A stretch of 64,000 nucleotides of DNA from Epiperipatus broadwayi (GCA_028023455.1 JAQFVV010012395.1:4462001-4526000); one strand, 5' to 3'. Counted from the stretch's first letter, positions 1 to 11,888 are shown. Translations and numbers: made by a program. The notes: generated by a model from the sequence alone, not told the origin.

Positions 1-1715
1 ACATCTTATTACTAACGTATTATTAAAAATATGTATTACTTTACTAACAAAATTAATATTTACAGTTTGATGTACAATCAACGGTCATTTGCATGGTCGT
101 ACAGAATTGATTTAGTTATTTTAATTAAAAAGAACTCATAGAAGAGGTATGGGGGGTTATACACTTGCTCTGATTTTTTTTTCTCTCTTTTGCCAAACCC
201 AGCTATACACATCGCTATGTATATGTGTGAGTGCACTTTTGAACCATTAAAAATGAAAATTCACAAAATAAAAAAATATTTTGTTTGATAAACTTTTTAA
301 ATATATATATATATATTAAGTAAAAAGAACTATAGATTTCAAGATGGAAGACAGTAATTTTGCAGAACAATGAAAGTAATTATTGTAAAAATCTTGGAAT
401 GTCTAATTTTAATTAAAGATTAATTGGAAAGAATATAGGTGTAAAAAGCTTTTTGTGGTACATTCCAACAAAGGCATATGGAATGTGAATGGAAATATAA
501 TTTTAAAAAAAAGAGTGAAAAGAAAGATAAGTTTGATAATTAAAGAAAAATTAAATTAATTTTTAGTATAAATTTGGAGGGAGAAGAAAGTGGACGGTCA
601 ATATGATATATATTTTGATAAAATATGGTCAACATGATGTACATTTTGATAAAATATGGTCAGGCTGGGGTAGAGGCTTCAACGTGCGGAGGGTCCGAAT
701 CCTTTGCCCCCGAATGTATAGCAGCTGCCGATAGCGGAGAAGGGAAGTCAAGCCCGGAGAATTCGCCTCAATAAGCAACAATATTGAATCGCCAGAAGAT
801 AAATAAATAAATAAATCGCCAGAAGAGAAATAAATAAACAGACTTTAGCCATGGAACCCGAACTTCAAAGAAAAAAAAAAACAAAGTTCGTTCACCGACA
901 AAGGACCGGAGATTCCATTTTCACCAAGAGGATTAGATCAATTCCCCGGGAAACCAGGTATTTTCTTTCTAATTACATCTATATATGTCACTATTAGTAA
1001 GCTTACTCCACGAATTTGAGAAACTGTTTATTTGACACACTTGTGAACTTAAAATTTATTTTCTTTGCCCGGAGAGGTCAAACTATTTACTACAGAATTT
1101 ATTAATGTATAAATCAGTCTGATTAAATCTTCGGTGCAAAATACATATAATAGCATATGTGTGTGTGTGTGGGAGTTTTGGCAAAAAGAGAAGTGTGTCG
1201 GAGTTTTGGCAAAAAGAGAAAGGAACAAACAAAGAAAAAAGAGAACTGATATGAATCTTTGATTTAAAAGAGACACTAATTTAACTTAAGTAAATAATAT
1301 TTTTTTTTATATACATACGTAAATATCATAGCTAATAAATGTATATAAAATGAATGGTTTTTTTTGTTTTGTTTTTTATGTTATGAGTTTTTTTTTTTTT
1401 AAATAAAAAAAAAAAGGAAGAGATCTACTGCCGGTAAATTTTACCAGTAGCCCTGAGCAGAGCTAGTCCAGGGGCATTTCCATATTGGTATTCCAGTTCT
1501 CCCAGCATAATTCTTATAGAAATATGGGATTGGCGCTTGAGGTCATAAATTGATGCTCATAAATATGCTGGGGCAATAAAATGGAATAATTTAAGAATAA
1601 ATATTCTTTTAAAACCATTACGCATATGCGTGTATCGTTATATATACATACACGCAATCGTACAAGACTACATATATGTGTAAAATATATATGGAAAATG
1701 GTAAATCCCGTTATA
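1..1715 (+). repeat. 5' LTR of the Gypsy element (start cut by window edge)
   Basis: Bases 1-498 repeat at 6578-7066. The 3' copy begins at about 6492 (TATTGCAAC), just after the polypurine tract, so about 86 bp of the 5' copy lie outside the window. A primer-binding-site-like sequence starts at 1717, which puts the LTR end at about 1715 (CCCGTTATA) and gives an LTR of about 1.8 kb. Inside are two ~33-bp tandem units with TTTGATAAAATATGGTCA (about 598-663) and a short duplicated GGAGTTTTGGCAAAAAGAGA (about 1172-1222). Most of 499-1715 has no partner in the 3' LTR. Short open frames here are not credible genes. Confidence 0.7.
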
Positions 1716-1716
1716 A

Positions 1717-1735
1717 TGGCGACCCAACGAAAGGA
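1717..1735 (+). other. Primer-binding site of the Gypsy element
   Basis: TGGCGACCCAACGAAAGGA lies directly after the likely LTR end and resembles the TGGCGACC- or TGGCGCCC-type primer-binding sites that pair with a tRNA 3' end in Ty3/Gypsy elements. Position and first bases support it. The exact tRNA is not determined. Confidence 0.6.
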
Positions 1736-2621
1736 CATCGAAGAGAAGTAGGTCAATGAGGGAAAGAAAAATATGAAAGAATTTAGCATGATTTTTTTTT
1801 TTGAGAAAGTAAATAAATGTATACATATCGGTTTTGTCAGATCATTATTGTTTTAGCTAATAACGGAAGGTATATTATATTGGCAGAGTTGGATGTAGTT
1901 AATATTGAGTTTTATAAGTAAAAAAAAACAACTTTTTAGGCTATATGAAAAATACCAACTGAGTGCAGAAGATGAAAGCGTTTCATAAAGTAATCAGTTT
2001 AAGTTAGACTGGTTTTTTTTAAAGAACTTTCAGTTTGTTATGGATTTTTTTTTTTTCAATAATGAACGTAAATGTTTTATTGTTCGCGATTGATTTTTTT
2101 TTTTTTTTAAAAAAAAAGTAATACAGATATTTTAAAAGAAAAAAGTAAACGAGTGTTTTAGGTGGTTAACCTTTATAATTAATCCATTTTAATTAGATAC
2201 AAAATAATTATTTTGGCTTTCTGTCACTTATTACTATAAGAGATGTCATAACCAGATAAAAATAATTTATATATATATATATTAAATTAATGTCGTTTTA
2301 AAAGAAATTAGAGAAATTAATTATATTTAATTTACACCCACACAGTAGCTATGCTTTTTAATATATTTTCATTTTTTGCTTTTATAATCATTCGACAATT
2401 TCTGAATTTGAAACTAACTTTGAAACGAAGGTTTTAAAATAACAATAGTCTATCTGTACTAGTTTTCAAAACGGGGTTTTATAAAAGTGAAACACAAGAG
2501 TAAGTCGAAACAACATAATGAAATATCGATCGGTCCACGGTAAAATTATAAATATATATACTTAAGAACTATTGAAGGCGTAAGAAAGTCCGGGAAGGGG
2601 GCAGCACTGTGCTTTGGGGGT
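1736..2621 (+). other. Leader between primer-binding site and gag; AT-rich, no gene seen
   Basis: This stretch holds many long T and A runs and a TA microsatellite near 2269-2281. No reading frame with recognisable similarity was found. It is the expected place for the retrotransposon leader. Confidence 0.5.
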
Positions 2622-3250
2622 TTGGGATTTCGGAACCTAGCACGTAGAAAAATATATATACATCACATAAAGAGGATGGAGTTGATAAGAATAAAAGTAT
2701 ATGGAGGGAAGAAGGAAGAGACGCCAGTAGAGCACCTTAGGAATCTGCAAAGATACTTTGTGTGTTATGGAACACCAGACAAGGTTAAAACGATAATAGC
2801 GTCTTATCACCTAGAAGGGCAGGCCATGGATTGGTGAAATTCATTGCTAAACCAACCGCAGACATTTTTAGATTACAAGATAGCCCTAGAGAGAGTTTTC
2901 TGGAGTGAAGAAAGGCAGGACAACATTAGATCCCAATTGATAAGAGAGAAGTTTCAAGAGGATGGACCAGAGGAATATGTTCATTTTTTTAGGCGTCAAG
3001 TAGCACACTTAGGACATTAGAAGCATGTAATTTGTCAGAGAAACAGATTGTGAAGACCGTCTGCAGAAATCTGCCAATAAGAATAAGATTGATGCTAGAA
3101 GAAGGAGGAGATAACTCATCTAAAGAAATAGACGAGATATTGAGTCAAATGGAAATAAGTGTGGAAATGAGATGGATTCGAGAGAAAAAGGAAATAGACC
3201 AAAGGAAAGACATAATATTCAGACAGCAACCAAACTCAAAGCACCTGGGG
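2622..3250 (+). pseudogene. Gag remnant of the Gypsy element
   Basis: The frame from about 2658 encodes residues typical of a retrotransposon capsid domain: a region rich in K/R and E, then a segment ending GQAMDW just before an in-frame TGA at 2835-2837. After the stop the same frame continues with LLNQPQTFLDYK-type residues and REKFQEDGPEEYVHFFRRQ, the usual capsid ending. A frameshift near 3020 moves the frame to the one that runs into protease. No CCHC zinc knuckle is visible, so that part is either deleted or decayed. Capsid assembly would be its role in an active element, but this copy is broken. Confidence 0.7.
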
Positions 3251-3289
3251 AACCTAATTTGTTCATGGGAGGACCGTGTACCGAGTTAT

Positions 3290-3719
3290 GCATGCCAAAC
3301 ATGTCCGAAAATAAAGATAGCAGCAGGACAGACCAAAGTAGAAGCGCTTATTGATTCAGGGAGTCAGGTCTCTGTAATAACAAAAAGATTGTATCATAAA
3401 CTCACCAGAGAACAAACAAATATACCTGTTCTACCATTGAAAGCTGTACAAGTGGCAATGGCCAACAACAGAAAGGCCAAGGTTGAACCCAAACAAATAT
3501 GGCTGGATCAAAATCCATGGAGTAAGTTGCCCCCATGTATTCCTAATCATGAAAAATTTGATTTGTGATGTTTTATTGGGATCTGAATTTTTATACAAAT
3601 ATAAGTGCAAGTTGAACTACGAAAGTAGACAAGCCACGTGTAACGGGGAGGTGGTTGGATTTATAATGGATAGCACGGATAGTTCAATAGGTGCTGTGAA
3701 AGTTGTCGAAGAACACTGA
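3290..3719 (+). pseudogene. Retropepsin-like protease remnant of the Gypsy element
   Basis: The frame contains ALIDSGSQVSVI (about 3345-3380), which has the D-S-G catalytic triad of aspartic retropepsins. After a frameshift near 3480-3520 the next frame contains NLICDVLLGSEFL (about 3562-3600), the usual second half of the domain with its hydrophobic-hydrophobic-G motif. In an active element this would cleave the Gag-Pol polyprotein. Here it spans two frames and is non-functional. Confidence 0.8.
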
Positions 3720-4660
3720 TGATTTGATAATGGAAAAAATAGACCAAGTGAAGATAACTGGGGGAGAAGGGAAGGAAATACTAAGAAAGATACTGAAGGA
3801 ATACAATCAGGTATTTTCAGACAGGCCAGGCGTGATCCCAGGGTTCGAACAAAGGATTCAAGTAAATGAAACACAACCATTTAAGGCAAAATCATACTCA
3901 ATTCCTCATCAATATAGGGAGCAGGTGAAGGAGCAGATAGATCAAATGTTGGAATGGGGTATTATATCAAAAAGCTCTTCGGCTTATTGTAACCTGATAG
4001 TCGTCGTCAAGAAAAAGGATAATTCCGTACGGTTAAGTCTCGATGCGAGGCAGTTGAATAAAATCACGGTCCCAGATTGTAACATACCACCACCCATGCA
4101 AGAATTACTTGGGAGATTTAAAGAAAAAAAATTTTTTTCAACATTTGATCTGACAGCAAGCTATTGGCAGATAAGGCTGCATCCAGAAGATCGTAAGTAT
4201 ACTGCCTTTAGATATGACGGCTGCTCATATCAGTTTAACCGTATGCCATTCGGCCTGATTAACAGTGGGGCTGGTTTACTGCGATGTTTGGATCAGGTAT
4301 TATCTGCTGCAGTCAAGAAAATAGTTACAATGTATGTGGATGATGTATTGGTGGCATCGACTACTATGGAAGAACATACCAAAGAGGTGGAAATGTTTTT
4401 AAGGGAATGTTGGAATAAAGGGATCAAGGTAAACCTGAAGAAAAGTGTGCTATTTCAAGAGGAAGTTACATTCTTGGGCCACCTTATAGGATCGCAGGGT
4501 GTCTGGCCACACCCAGATAAAATCTCGGCCCAGATAAAATCTCGGCCATTGAAGGTTTCCCATTACCTAGGTCCAAAAAGCAGATACGATCCTTTTTGGA
4601 TATGTGTAACTTCTACAACCGTTTTCAGGAGCAGTTTGCTCAACATATGGAACCACTAAT
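3703..4660 (+). pseudogene. Reverse transcriptase remnant of the Gypsy element
   Basis: One open frame covers most of the fingers and palm. Visible motifs are SSAYCNLIVVVKKKD, RLSLDARQLN, FSTFDLTASYWQIRL, FRYDGCSYQFNRMPFGL and the catalytic YVDDVL box near 4331-4348. It then reads TFLGHLIG. At 4514-4530 and 4531-4547 a 17-bp unit (CAGATAAAATCTCGGCC) is duplicated in tandem. Because 17 is not a multiple of three, the frame is lost there, and RT-connection similarity continues in another frame. The catalytic aspartates are intact but the polyprotein is not. Confidence 0.92.
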
Positions 4661-5160
4661 TAGATTACTGAGAAAAGATGTAGTGTGGGAGTGGGGTGAA
4701 AAGGGGGTGAAAAGCAAAGCCAGGCATTTGAGAGGGTGAAGCAAGGGTTCATGAAACATGTAATGCTGGATTTTCCGATTTTGAGAAACCCTTTGTAGTG
4801 CAGACTGACAGGCTGGGAGCAACAGTATCACAGATTTAAGAGGATGGTCAGGTAAAAGTGCTGTATTTCTTAAGTAGGTTGCTCAAGGGTCCAGCGCGGC
4901 ATTACACTGCCACAGAAAAGGAAGCTTTGGCCATTGTTTGGTCATTCCAAAAACTCCGCACATTGTTGTTGAGATCAAAAATAATTGTGGTTATGGATCA
5001 TAAGAGTTTAAAATTTATTAACCATAGTTATCTGAAAAATAGTCGGTTGGTACAGTGGAGCCTATACCTCCAAGAGTATAATTATGTGGTAAAGCATTGT
5101 AGGGGTCAGATAACATTGTAGCTGATGCTCTTAGCCGTAACCGAGTGCGTTTTCCATCAT
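4661..5160 (+). pseudogene. RNase H remnant of the Gypsy element
   Basis: The frame at 4858-5121 reads VLYFLSRLLKGPARHYTATEKEALAIVW and later VMDHKSLKFI and LVQWSLYLQEYN. These are the hallmark RNase H segments that follow RT in Ty3/Gypsy pol: the T-x-x-E-K-E-x-L-A box and the D-H-K/Q-S-L box. The stretch between RT and this block (4661-4857) is split across frames and includes a stop at 4836-4838. It would degrade the RNA of RNA-DNA hybrids in an active element. Confidence 0.85.
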
Positions 5161-6436
5161 GTCATCTTAAAGCTGAAAATTTATATGTGGCAGGAATAGA
5201 CTTAAGGATTAATGAAGGGGTAGAGAATGACCTTAAGAGATTAGCCCAGTGTCAGAGAGAGGATGCTCAGTTAAGTCAAATAATTTCACAACTGAAAGGG
5301 AATACAAAAAAAAAATGATGAATCCAGAAGTTGGATCAACCGATACAAACTTGACCAAGCCGTTCTCCAATACAGAACGAAAAGGGGACCAGACAGTTGG
5401 AACCTGTAATACCTCAGAAAATGCGGAATGCAGTGGTGACTCATGTCCACCAAATATATGGACACTATGGTGGGATATGGAAAACCGAAAAGTGGCTCAG
5501 ACAGTGGTTTTATTGGCCAGGCATGCATTGGACTGTTGTGAGAATGATCAGGCAATGTGAACTTTGCCAGAAAACTAAGCCTGCTGATAGGAATTATGCA
5601 GTCCCAATGACCTCCATAATTCCAAAGAAGCCATGTGAGATGATTGCGATAGATTATTATGGACCATTGCCCGCCTTTAATACTTGTTGGTGGTGTATGA
5701 TCTATTCAGTAAATTTGTGGCTGCATATTCCATGACTCAAGCAAATACCCGAAACACCATACGTCTCCTTGAAAAGGAATATTTTACAGTGATAGGAAAA
5801 CCTCAAAGCATCCTATCGGATCTTGGCACACCATTTATCTCTGGAGAATGGAAAGCATGGATTCAGAAGTCAGGGATCCAACACATACTGACATCAATTA
5901 GGAATCCACAATCGAACCCATGTGAGCAGGTGATGCGTGAGTTGGGTATGTTGTGTAGGACATACATCCCAACTAATCACTGAGGTTGGGTTGAAAAGAT
6001 TTCAGAAATACTGAACTACATAAATTGGGCAGTTAATGAATCCACAGGGTTCTCTCCCGTGCGGCTCCAATTTGGGAAACATACCCCTAAATTAATCAAG
6101 GCCAAAATACCAGGACCAAAGGAAAAGCCAATAAATGTGGAGGAGGACCAAAAGCAGGCATATCATACACTTTTGAAAAGGAGTCAGGAAAGAAACAAAC
6201 ATACACTGGAGAGGCCTCATCGGTTTAAATTGGGTGACCTAGTCATGGTGAAAACCCCACATGTGAGCGAACCGGGGAAATTTATCTGTAAGAAGTTTTG
6301 CAGTTTGTATAAAGGACCTTTCCCTATTGTTATGTGTCAGGGGGATAATGTATTCTGGGTGAATACTGGACAGGAGGTAAAAGGATCATACAATGCTCGT
6401 TCCCTCAAGCCTCATGCCGGTATGAACGATTCATGA
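5161..6436 (+). pseudogene. Integrase remnant of the Gypsy element
   Basis: The zinc-binding part (about 5400-5600) shows the HHCC pattern as HVHQIYGHYGG then CELCQKTKPADR. The core follows with IAIDYYGPLP (first D), SILSDLGTPFISGEW (second D) and RNPQSNPCEQVMREL (the E), so all three catalytic acidic residues can be seen. The chain is split by a frameshift near 5690-5700 and a TGA near 5981-5983. The C-terminal frame 6059-6436 contains RPHRFKLGDLVMVKTP and ends at TGA 6434-6436. No chromodomain is obvious. The protein is broken. Confidence 0.88.
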
Positions 6437-6480
6437 TATTTAGGAGCCATTCAAATACATAGATCGTATTTGAAGGCTTC

Positions 6481-6491
6481 CGGGAGGGGGG
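6481..6491 (+). other. Polypurine tract before the 3' LTR
   Basis: GGGAGGGGGG sits immediately before the TATTGCAAC that starts the 3' LTR, the expected site of plus-strand priming. Confidence 0.7.
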
Positions 6492-7066
6492 TATTGCAAC
6501 AGGGCAGGTATAATCAAACCTGTTGCGATAATTAGACAAATACATAATCGTATATTTAATGCATTATTAAAAAATATATATCTTATTACTAACGTATTAT
6601 TAAAAATATGTATTACTAACAAAATTAATATTTACAGTTTGATGTACAATCAACGGTCATTTGCATGGTTGTACAGAATTGATTTAGTTATTTTAATTAA
6701 AAAGAACTCGTAGAAGAGGTATGGGGGGTTATACACTTGCTCTGATTTTTTTTTTCTCTCTTTTGCCAAGCCCAGCTATACACATCGCTATGTATATGTG
6801 TGAGTGCATTTTTGAACCATTAAAAATGAAAATTCACAAAATAAAAAAATATTTTGTTTGATAAACTTTTTAAATATATGTATATTAAGTAAAAAGAACT
6901 ATAGATTTCAAGATGGAAGACAGTAATTTTGCAGAACAATGGAAGTAATTATTGTAAAAATCTTGGAATGTCTAATTTTAATTAAAGATTAATTGGAAAG
7001 AATATAGGTGTAAAAAGCTTTTGTGGTACATTCCAACAAAGGCATATGGAATGTGAATGGAAATAT
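6492..7066 (+). repeat. 3' LTR of the Gypsy element, truncated
   Basis: It begins right after the polypurine tract. From 6578 it is almost identical to window bases 1-498, then the similarity stops abruptly at 7066 (GGAAATAT followed by unrelated sequence). The remaining ~1.2 kb expected from the 5' LTR is missing. A short inverted motif near the start (TTGCAACAGG and CCTGTTGCGA) is present. Confidence 0.8.
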
Positions 7067-8400
7067 TGTTTTATTTATTTTACAAAGCATCCGTGACTTA
7101 AACGTGTCACACCCTCCAACTTTAATAAATTCATTATCAGCAATACTGACCTCCCAATGCAACTCTTTATTATTCTCAAATAAATGCTTTGATCACATTC
7201 CCACTTTGTTGCTTAGTAAGCTTTTGTCCGTGCTATTCTCGGAATCAATAAATATTTTATAACACTTAATTTCAAATATTTTCTTAAACTTGTATAATTG
7301 CTCAAAGCACCTCGCACATGTTCCTATCTCATCAAGCACATTATCGTAATGCTATTAACCCGAGGAATAGAATATATCACTTTGCTTTAAAACCTTTTTG
7401 TCATTTATTGGAATATAATGCCAACAATTATTTAATACGCGTCCCTGTCTCATATAAGCAGACAGTGGCATCATATATATAATTTATATGAATAAATTTT
7501 GTGAAATTATTTAAAACTAAATTTGATATCTTATTTTATTGATTCCTATCATTGTCTCGGTCTATATATATATATATTTTCTGCATTTCTTTTGTAAATC
7601 CATAGACGTTAATTAGCCACCCAAGCTTCTTTTAGTATAGTCTTTTGTTTCTCCCTGACTACTAGGCACCGGTCAAAGGTTATACTAGTAGTGGCATCAG
7701 ATGCTTTATCATGTAGATGGCGCTGTGAAATTTGGACTTTAGATTCGAACTTAGTATATCTAGAAGGCACCCCCTCCTAGAATGTTCAGTTTCGTGTCTG
7801 GGGTTTGAATTCTGCAGTGTGTTAGTGAGATAGACGATTCTGACTGTTACACAATGATTTTCCCACAAAACCAACTCTTTACCTTACTTATATTTATATC
7901 AAACTTTAAAAAAAAAAACATGTTTGAAAATATTTCCAAGATTTTAGATGCACGTATTGCTGGATTCTTTATCAGAATATAGATAGCCATCTAGTTTGCC
8001 ATTACATGTTATCCCCATTATTAGCAACTTGATTGAGCTTATGTAGCAATGAAATCAGTCACCAGACTAGTAATATTGATTGATTTTAAAATATTAATGT
8101 TAGATGTAAAGGATTTTCAAAATCATTCATTAGAAATGAGTTGCTAATGTTTAGAATAATTATTCAAAAAAATAATTATCCAATCTACTTGTTGATGTTT
8201 TTATAATCATTATGTAATTTAATTTGTGGAATGTTTTAGAAAAATAAATATTTCAGAACATTTTATTGTTTTTATGAGAAATCTTTATATAAAAACAGAA
8301 GATACAATTAAAGTTGGTTGTAGTGAATTCTCACATTATCTATTCATCTTATATATCAAAAGTATAACAAGGGAAACAATTTGACAATGATAAATGTGAA
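7067..8400. other. Gene-free DNA after the truncated LTR
   Basis: No credible coding region is visible. A 79-codon open frame at 7023-7262 begins inside the LTR and lacks any recognisable motif. The stretch 7680-7870 is somewhat less AT-rich and holds GGGGTTTGAATTC, which resembles a Pol III B box, but no A box or target duplication was found. Confidence 0.5.
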
Positions 8401-8589
8401 TTGAAGATAAATCATCCATGCACTTTTAAGAGTTCTGAAGAAGATAGCTGGCGCAATCAAAACTTTAAACTATAAAAGAGGGTGGTAAATAAAGCATTGT
8501 GTAACAGTAGTAAAGTGCTTGGATGATTTAGTATTATATGGTATACATTTGGCAATGCAATAAGAAAGCGAATTAAGGATTAGTGGAAG

Positions 8590-8760
8590 AAAGCACTAAC
8601 AACTTTAAATATAGCAAAACTATATGAATCCTAATTAAGAAATCTTAAAGAGAAGAGCGAAAAGATAATTTATTGTTAAATGTGAAGACAAAGATTATGA
8701 TGACAGGATTTTAACTGACTTCAAATTTGATAATGATTAGAAGTGTTTATACCATTAAAA
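8590..8760 (+). pseudogene. RTE-type LINE reverse-transcriptase relic
   Basis: Across frames the + strand reads NLKEKSEK followed by LNVKTKIMMTG. This echoes the segment just after the catalytic box of RTE-type non-LTR reverse transcriptases, where residues like EKAGLKLNIKKTKIM are usual. There are stops and frameshifts, and nothing else of the element is readable. A second relic of the same segment lies at about 21120-21220. Confidence 0.4.
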
Positions 8761-9509
8761 CATCATGTGTACAACTACTCATTATATTATCTTTGTTTGC
8801 ATCTAGTTAATCATTAGTATAATCTCTTCTCACCATTTATGTAGCCAGTATAAAATTAGTCTGGGGATATTGTATTGGATAGGAATTAATTAAGCACTAA
8901 CAGCTACCAATTACTAATGCTTACACTAGATAGCATAAAAGTAGTAAGAATAGAAAAATATGCTAATAATAGAAATGTTTATTATATTTTGCTTTCTTGA
9001 GTCTTTCATTAACAACGAAAAAATATTGCTCAAAAAACATTGTCACAGACAAACATTATGCATAGTTACAATGAAATCCTGGAAAAGATTTTTAGATATA
9101 TGAACATATTTAAAAGCAAAAATAAGAATTGCTTAAAGTATATTTTTGGTGAATGTTGATACTGAAAAAAGTTAGCAAACGTGTTGATGGATTGAACTAC
9201 GGTGCCAGCAAATTTTTTTTAATTCCATGGATAGCAAAAAAACATTAACAAATGTTTCAAGCAAGAGTTTAAGTCTAATCTGAAAATAGATTGAGGCCGA
9301 ATTTTTGCTTGAAGTACTAATGATCAGATAGATATTGTCTTCTTTTAGACATATCATGAGTTGATGTAATTCATTAGAAAAATGTAAGATGCATGTAAAG
9401 GTTGATAATGAATAAAGAAAAGGATATAAATGACTATTCTCGGAAAATTCTATTTATATGATAGCCAGGAGTTGATTTGGATTTGACATCTAATAGTAAT
9501 AATATGCAA

Positions 9510-10116
9510 ATTAAGCAAAAGTAAACTATCCCTTCTGCGAGTCAAGAATAAACAGCATTCCTACGTTAGTAAATACAAAAAAGTCTATTCTTATTCAACA
9601 CCAAAAATCTTCAATCTGCTTTAAGAAAAGTCAACTTTATAATCTAAATGTTAATAAAAAATAGGTGGACACCTATTCCTTAAGTTTTGATAGTATTAAA
9701 ACAAACATTCATTGCTTTTAACTGGAATTGTGATATTTATATACTGTATTAGCCAGATTTTAAATATGACATAAATCATTCTGAAATTTGATCCATATAT
9801 CATATACAAATATTGCATCTCATTTATTATTTACATTTATAAAACTTAGTATTAATATTATAGTTTGTTAACAATGAGATGCAATCTTTGTACTGCAATA
9901 TGTGGGATTTAATTTCAGAATGATATAAGCCATATATAAAATATGACTAATGTATAAATATCACAGTCTGTTTCCACCATCATCAATGAATGTTTGTTTA
10001 AATACCATCAAAACTTAAGGAATAAATGATTATCTATTTTTTTATATTAACATTTATTGATGTAGGAGTGCTGTTTATTCATGGCTCGCAGAAGGGATAG
10101 TTTACTTCCGTTTAAT
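9510..10116. repeat. ~600-bp inverted repeat (foldback element)
   Basis: The left arm (about 9510-9824) pairs with the right arm (about 9874-10116), leaving a loop of about 50 bp. Outer ends match as AAGTAAACTATCCCTTCTGC against its reverse complement near 10088-10107, and inner ends as TTGCATCTCATT against AATGAGATGCAA. TTAA occurs just at both outer ends (9511 and about 10112). The arms differ in length by indels. No open frame is present, so this looks like a non-autonomous foldback DNA transposon. The family is unknown. Confidence 0.65.
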
Positions 10117-10392
10117 CTGAATAGCAATAGTAATAAAGAGAAAGAAAGAATAGAAATTATTCTGGAATCAAATTGAAATAATAATTCTAGTTTTTATTTA
10201 TAATAACTGAAAATGACAGAGCTGGAATCATAATCCATAGATCCTGAATTCCAGATTTTATCATGCTACTATTGCATTAAACAATGCAGGGATAAAAATG
10301 AATTGTTAGAGACCTTACAAAACATTGTGGATCTAACATCTTTTAACAGTTCTGAGTAAGCTGGGAGGAATAATTTTTTAAGGCCATTTTGG

Positions 10393-10452
10393 ATTTGAAT
10401 TTTGTCTGTTGAAAATCAAACCATTTGAATTTTGTCTGTTGAAAATCAAACC
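10393..10452. repeat. 30-bp tandem duplication
   Basis: ATTTGAATTTTGTCTGTTGA and the next ten bases are repeated in an exact head-to-tail pair of 30 bp. Confidence 0.9.
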
Positions 10453-10609
10453 ATTTAAGCTCCAGTTGAGAAAAGATTATAAAAACTAAAAGAAACAAAG
10501 GGTATATCAAACAAATAAAAAAACAAGATGGAAATTGTCCTATTTTGATAATATTTATTAGAAAAATGGGCGGTGCTTGGAAAGTGAATAATGCAAGCAT
10601 TACATTTTA

Positions 10610-11240
10610 AATTATCAGTGGATTATTTAATTATATGCAAGAAATAGAAACAAAAAAAAATTACTTGAAGACTAGAATGACATAGAAAATAATAAAGCTG
10701 AGAACATATAGCTTTATAGAGATCAATGACTTGATAAAAATTGTATTATGAGAATTTCAGTTTTAAAATGGACATTACTGAAAGAAAGGCAGAAATTAAT
10801 TACGATGATATGGAAGAAGTTTTACTTTAAAGAAAGATGGAAGAAGTTCTGCATCTGGTTAAAGATAAGCATTATATGTAGAATTATCTCTGGATAATAG
10901 TGCAGCAGTAGAATGGTGAACTTTGGAGAACACGGTACTCCAGGTGTCACTTGTAATGCTCCAAGTTTTTATGATCTTCCAAACAATAAGCCATCAATTG
11001 ATTATTTTTATTATATACAAGAAATAAAGACAAAATGTTATATAATGATCTAGTAGTGAAATAGAAAATTGTAAAGCAAAGATGAGAACTTGTAACTATG
11101 TATTAAATATTAATGACTTGATGAAGGTTATGTTGTAAGGTTCTGGCATCAAAACATACACTACTGAAAGAAAGACAATAATTCAGTAAAATGATATGGA
11201 AGAAGCTTTATTTTTTTAAAGTGAAAAAATGCCATGCCTC
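10610..11240. repeat. Pair of diverged direct repeats (~250 bp each)
   Basis: About 10615-10870 and 10990-11240 share an ordered series of similar segments: GATTATTT..AATTATATGCAAGAAATA, then AATGACTTGATGAA or -TAAA, then CATTACTGAAAGAAAG or CACTACTGAAAGAAAG, then GATATGGAAGAAG. Identity appears moderate. The units are non-coding and could be old copies of a transposon or a local duplication. No function is recognised. Confidence 0.5.
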
Positions 11241-11888
11241 TGATTCATGCCTTACATATATTAGAATTGGGGGTGAGGTGAACATAATTAATAAACCATC
11301 TCTAGGTTATGTGCTTAGCAGATTAACCGATTAACCACTACACTCCAAGATCTTCCATCTTCAACAATACTATATCAAAATTGTTTGTTTTACTCTAATT
11401 TTGTTTCTCCAGACAGGCATCAATATAAGAACCATTTTTATTCATCAGAATAAATAATTACAAAAACAATTAATTAAACTAAGAATTCTAATTAATTTGG
11501 ATAAAAAACTAGTCTGGCAATATTGGATGTGTAGGTACTGGATAGAGATTTTATGCACAAACCTTCCTGCATCCATTGATTAGTCTGGCTTGCACTGAGT
11601 GACATTACTATATAGAGAGTTTTGCCTCTGTGTGTAGTTTTTAATCTATTATATATTTAATCAAACAGAGGACAAATATTTCTATTGTAATCTAATCATT
11701 AAAGTTTATTTAATATGATCTTGAACCTATTACTGATAAAATTTTATAAGTCTGCGGACTAATAAAGTACTTAAAGAAGAACTATGAACCTATAGGTGTT
11801 TAACATCTTTTTTTTTCGAGGTAATGGGAATGACACATTGTAATTGTGTTTTGTTTTTAATTATGGCATCAGCTCTTATAAGCCAAAT

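Larger units (their letters stand above)
1..7066 (+). mobile_element. Degenerate Ty3/Gypsy LTR retrotransposon
   Basis: The order of parts is LTR, primer-binding site, gag, protease, reverse transcriptase, RNase H, integrase, polypurine tract, LTR. This is the Ty3/Gypsy order, with integrase last. The two LTR copies are very similar where they overlap (1-498 versus 6578-7066), with a few substitutions and small indels, so the insertion is not ancient. Even so, the coding part carries nonsense codons, several frameshifts and a 17-bp duplication, and cannot make a full polyprotein. No env-like reading frame is seen between integrase and the 3' LTR. The window edge cuts the first ~86 bp of the 5' LTR. 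The clade within Ty3/Gypsy is not assigned. Confidence 0.9.

Noticed and set aside
660-760. B-box-like GGGTCCGAATCC inside the 5' LTR
   Set aside because: No A box at the right distance and no target duplication. It is probably just part of the LTR.
1049-1789. Open frames on the - strand inside the 5' LTR
   Set aside because: They are antisense to the LTR, rich in low-complexity residues and without any domain.
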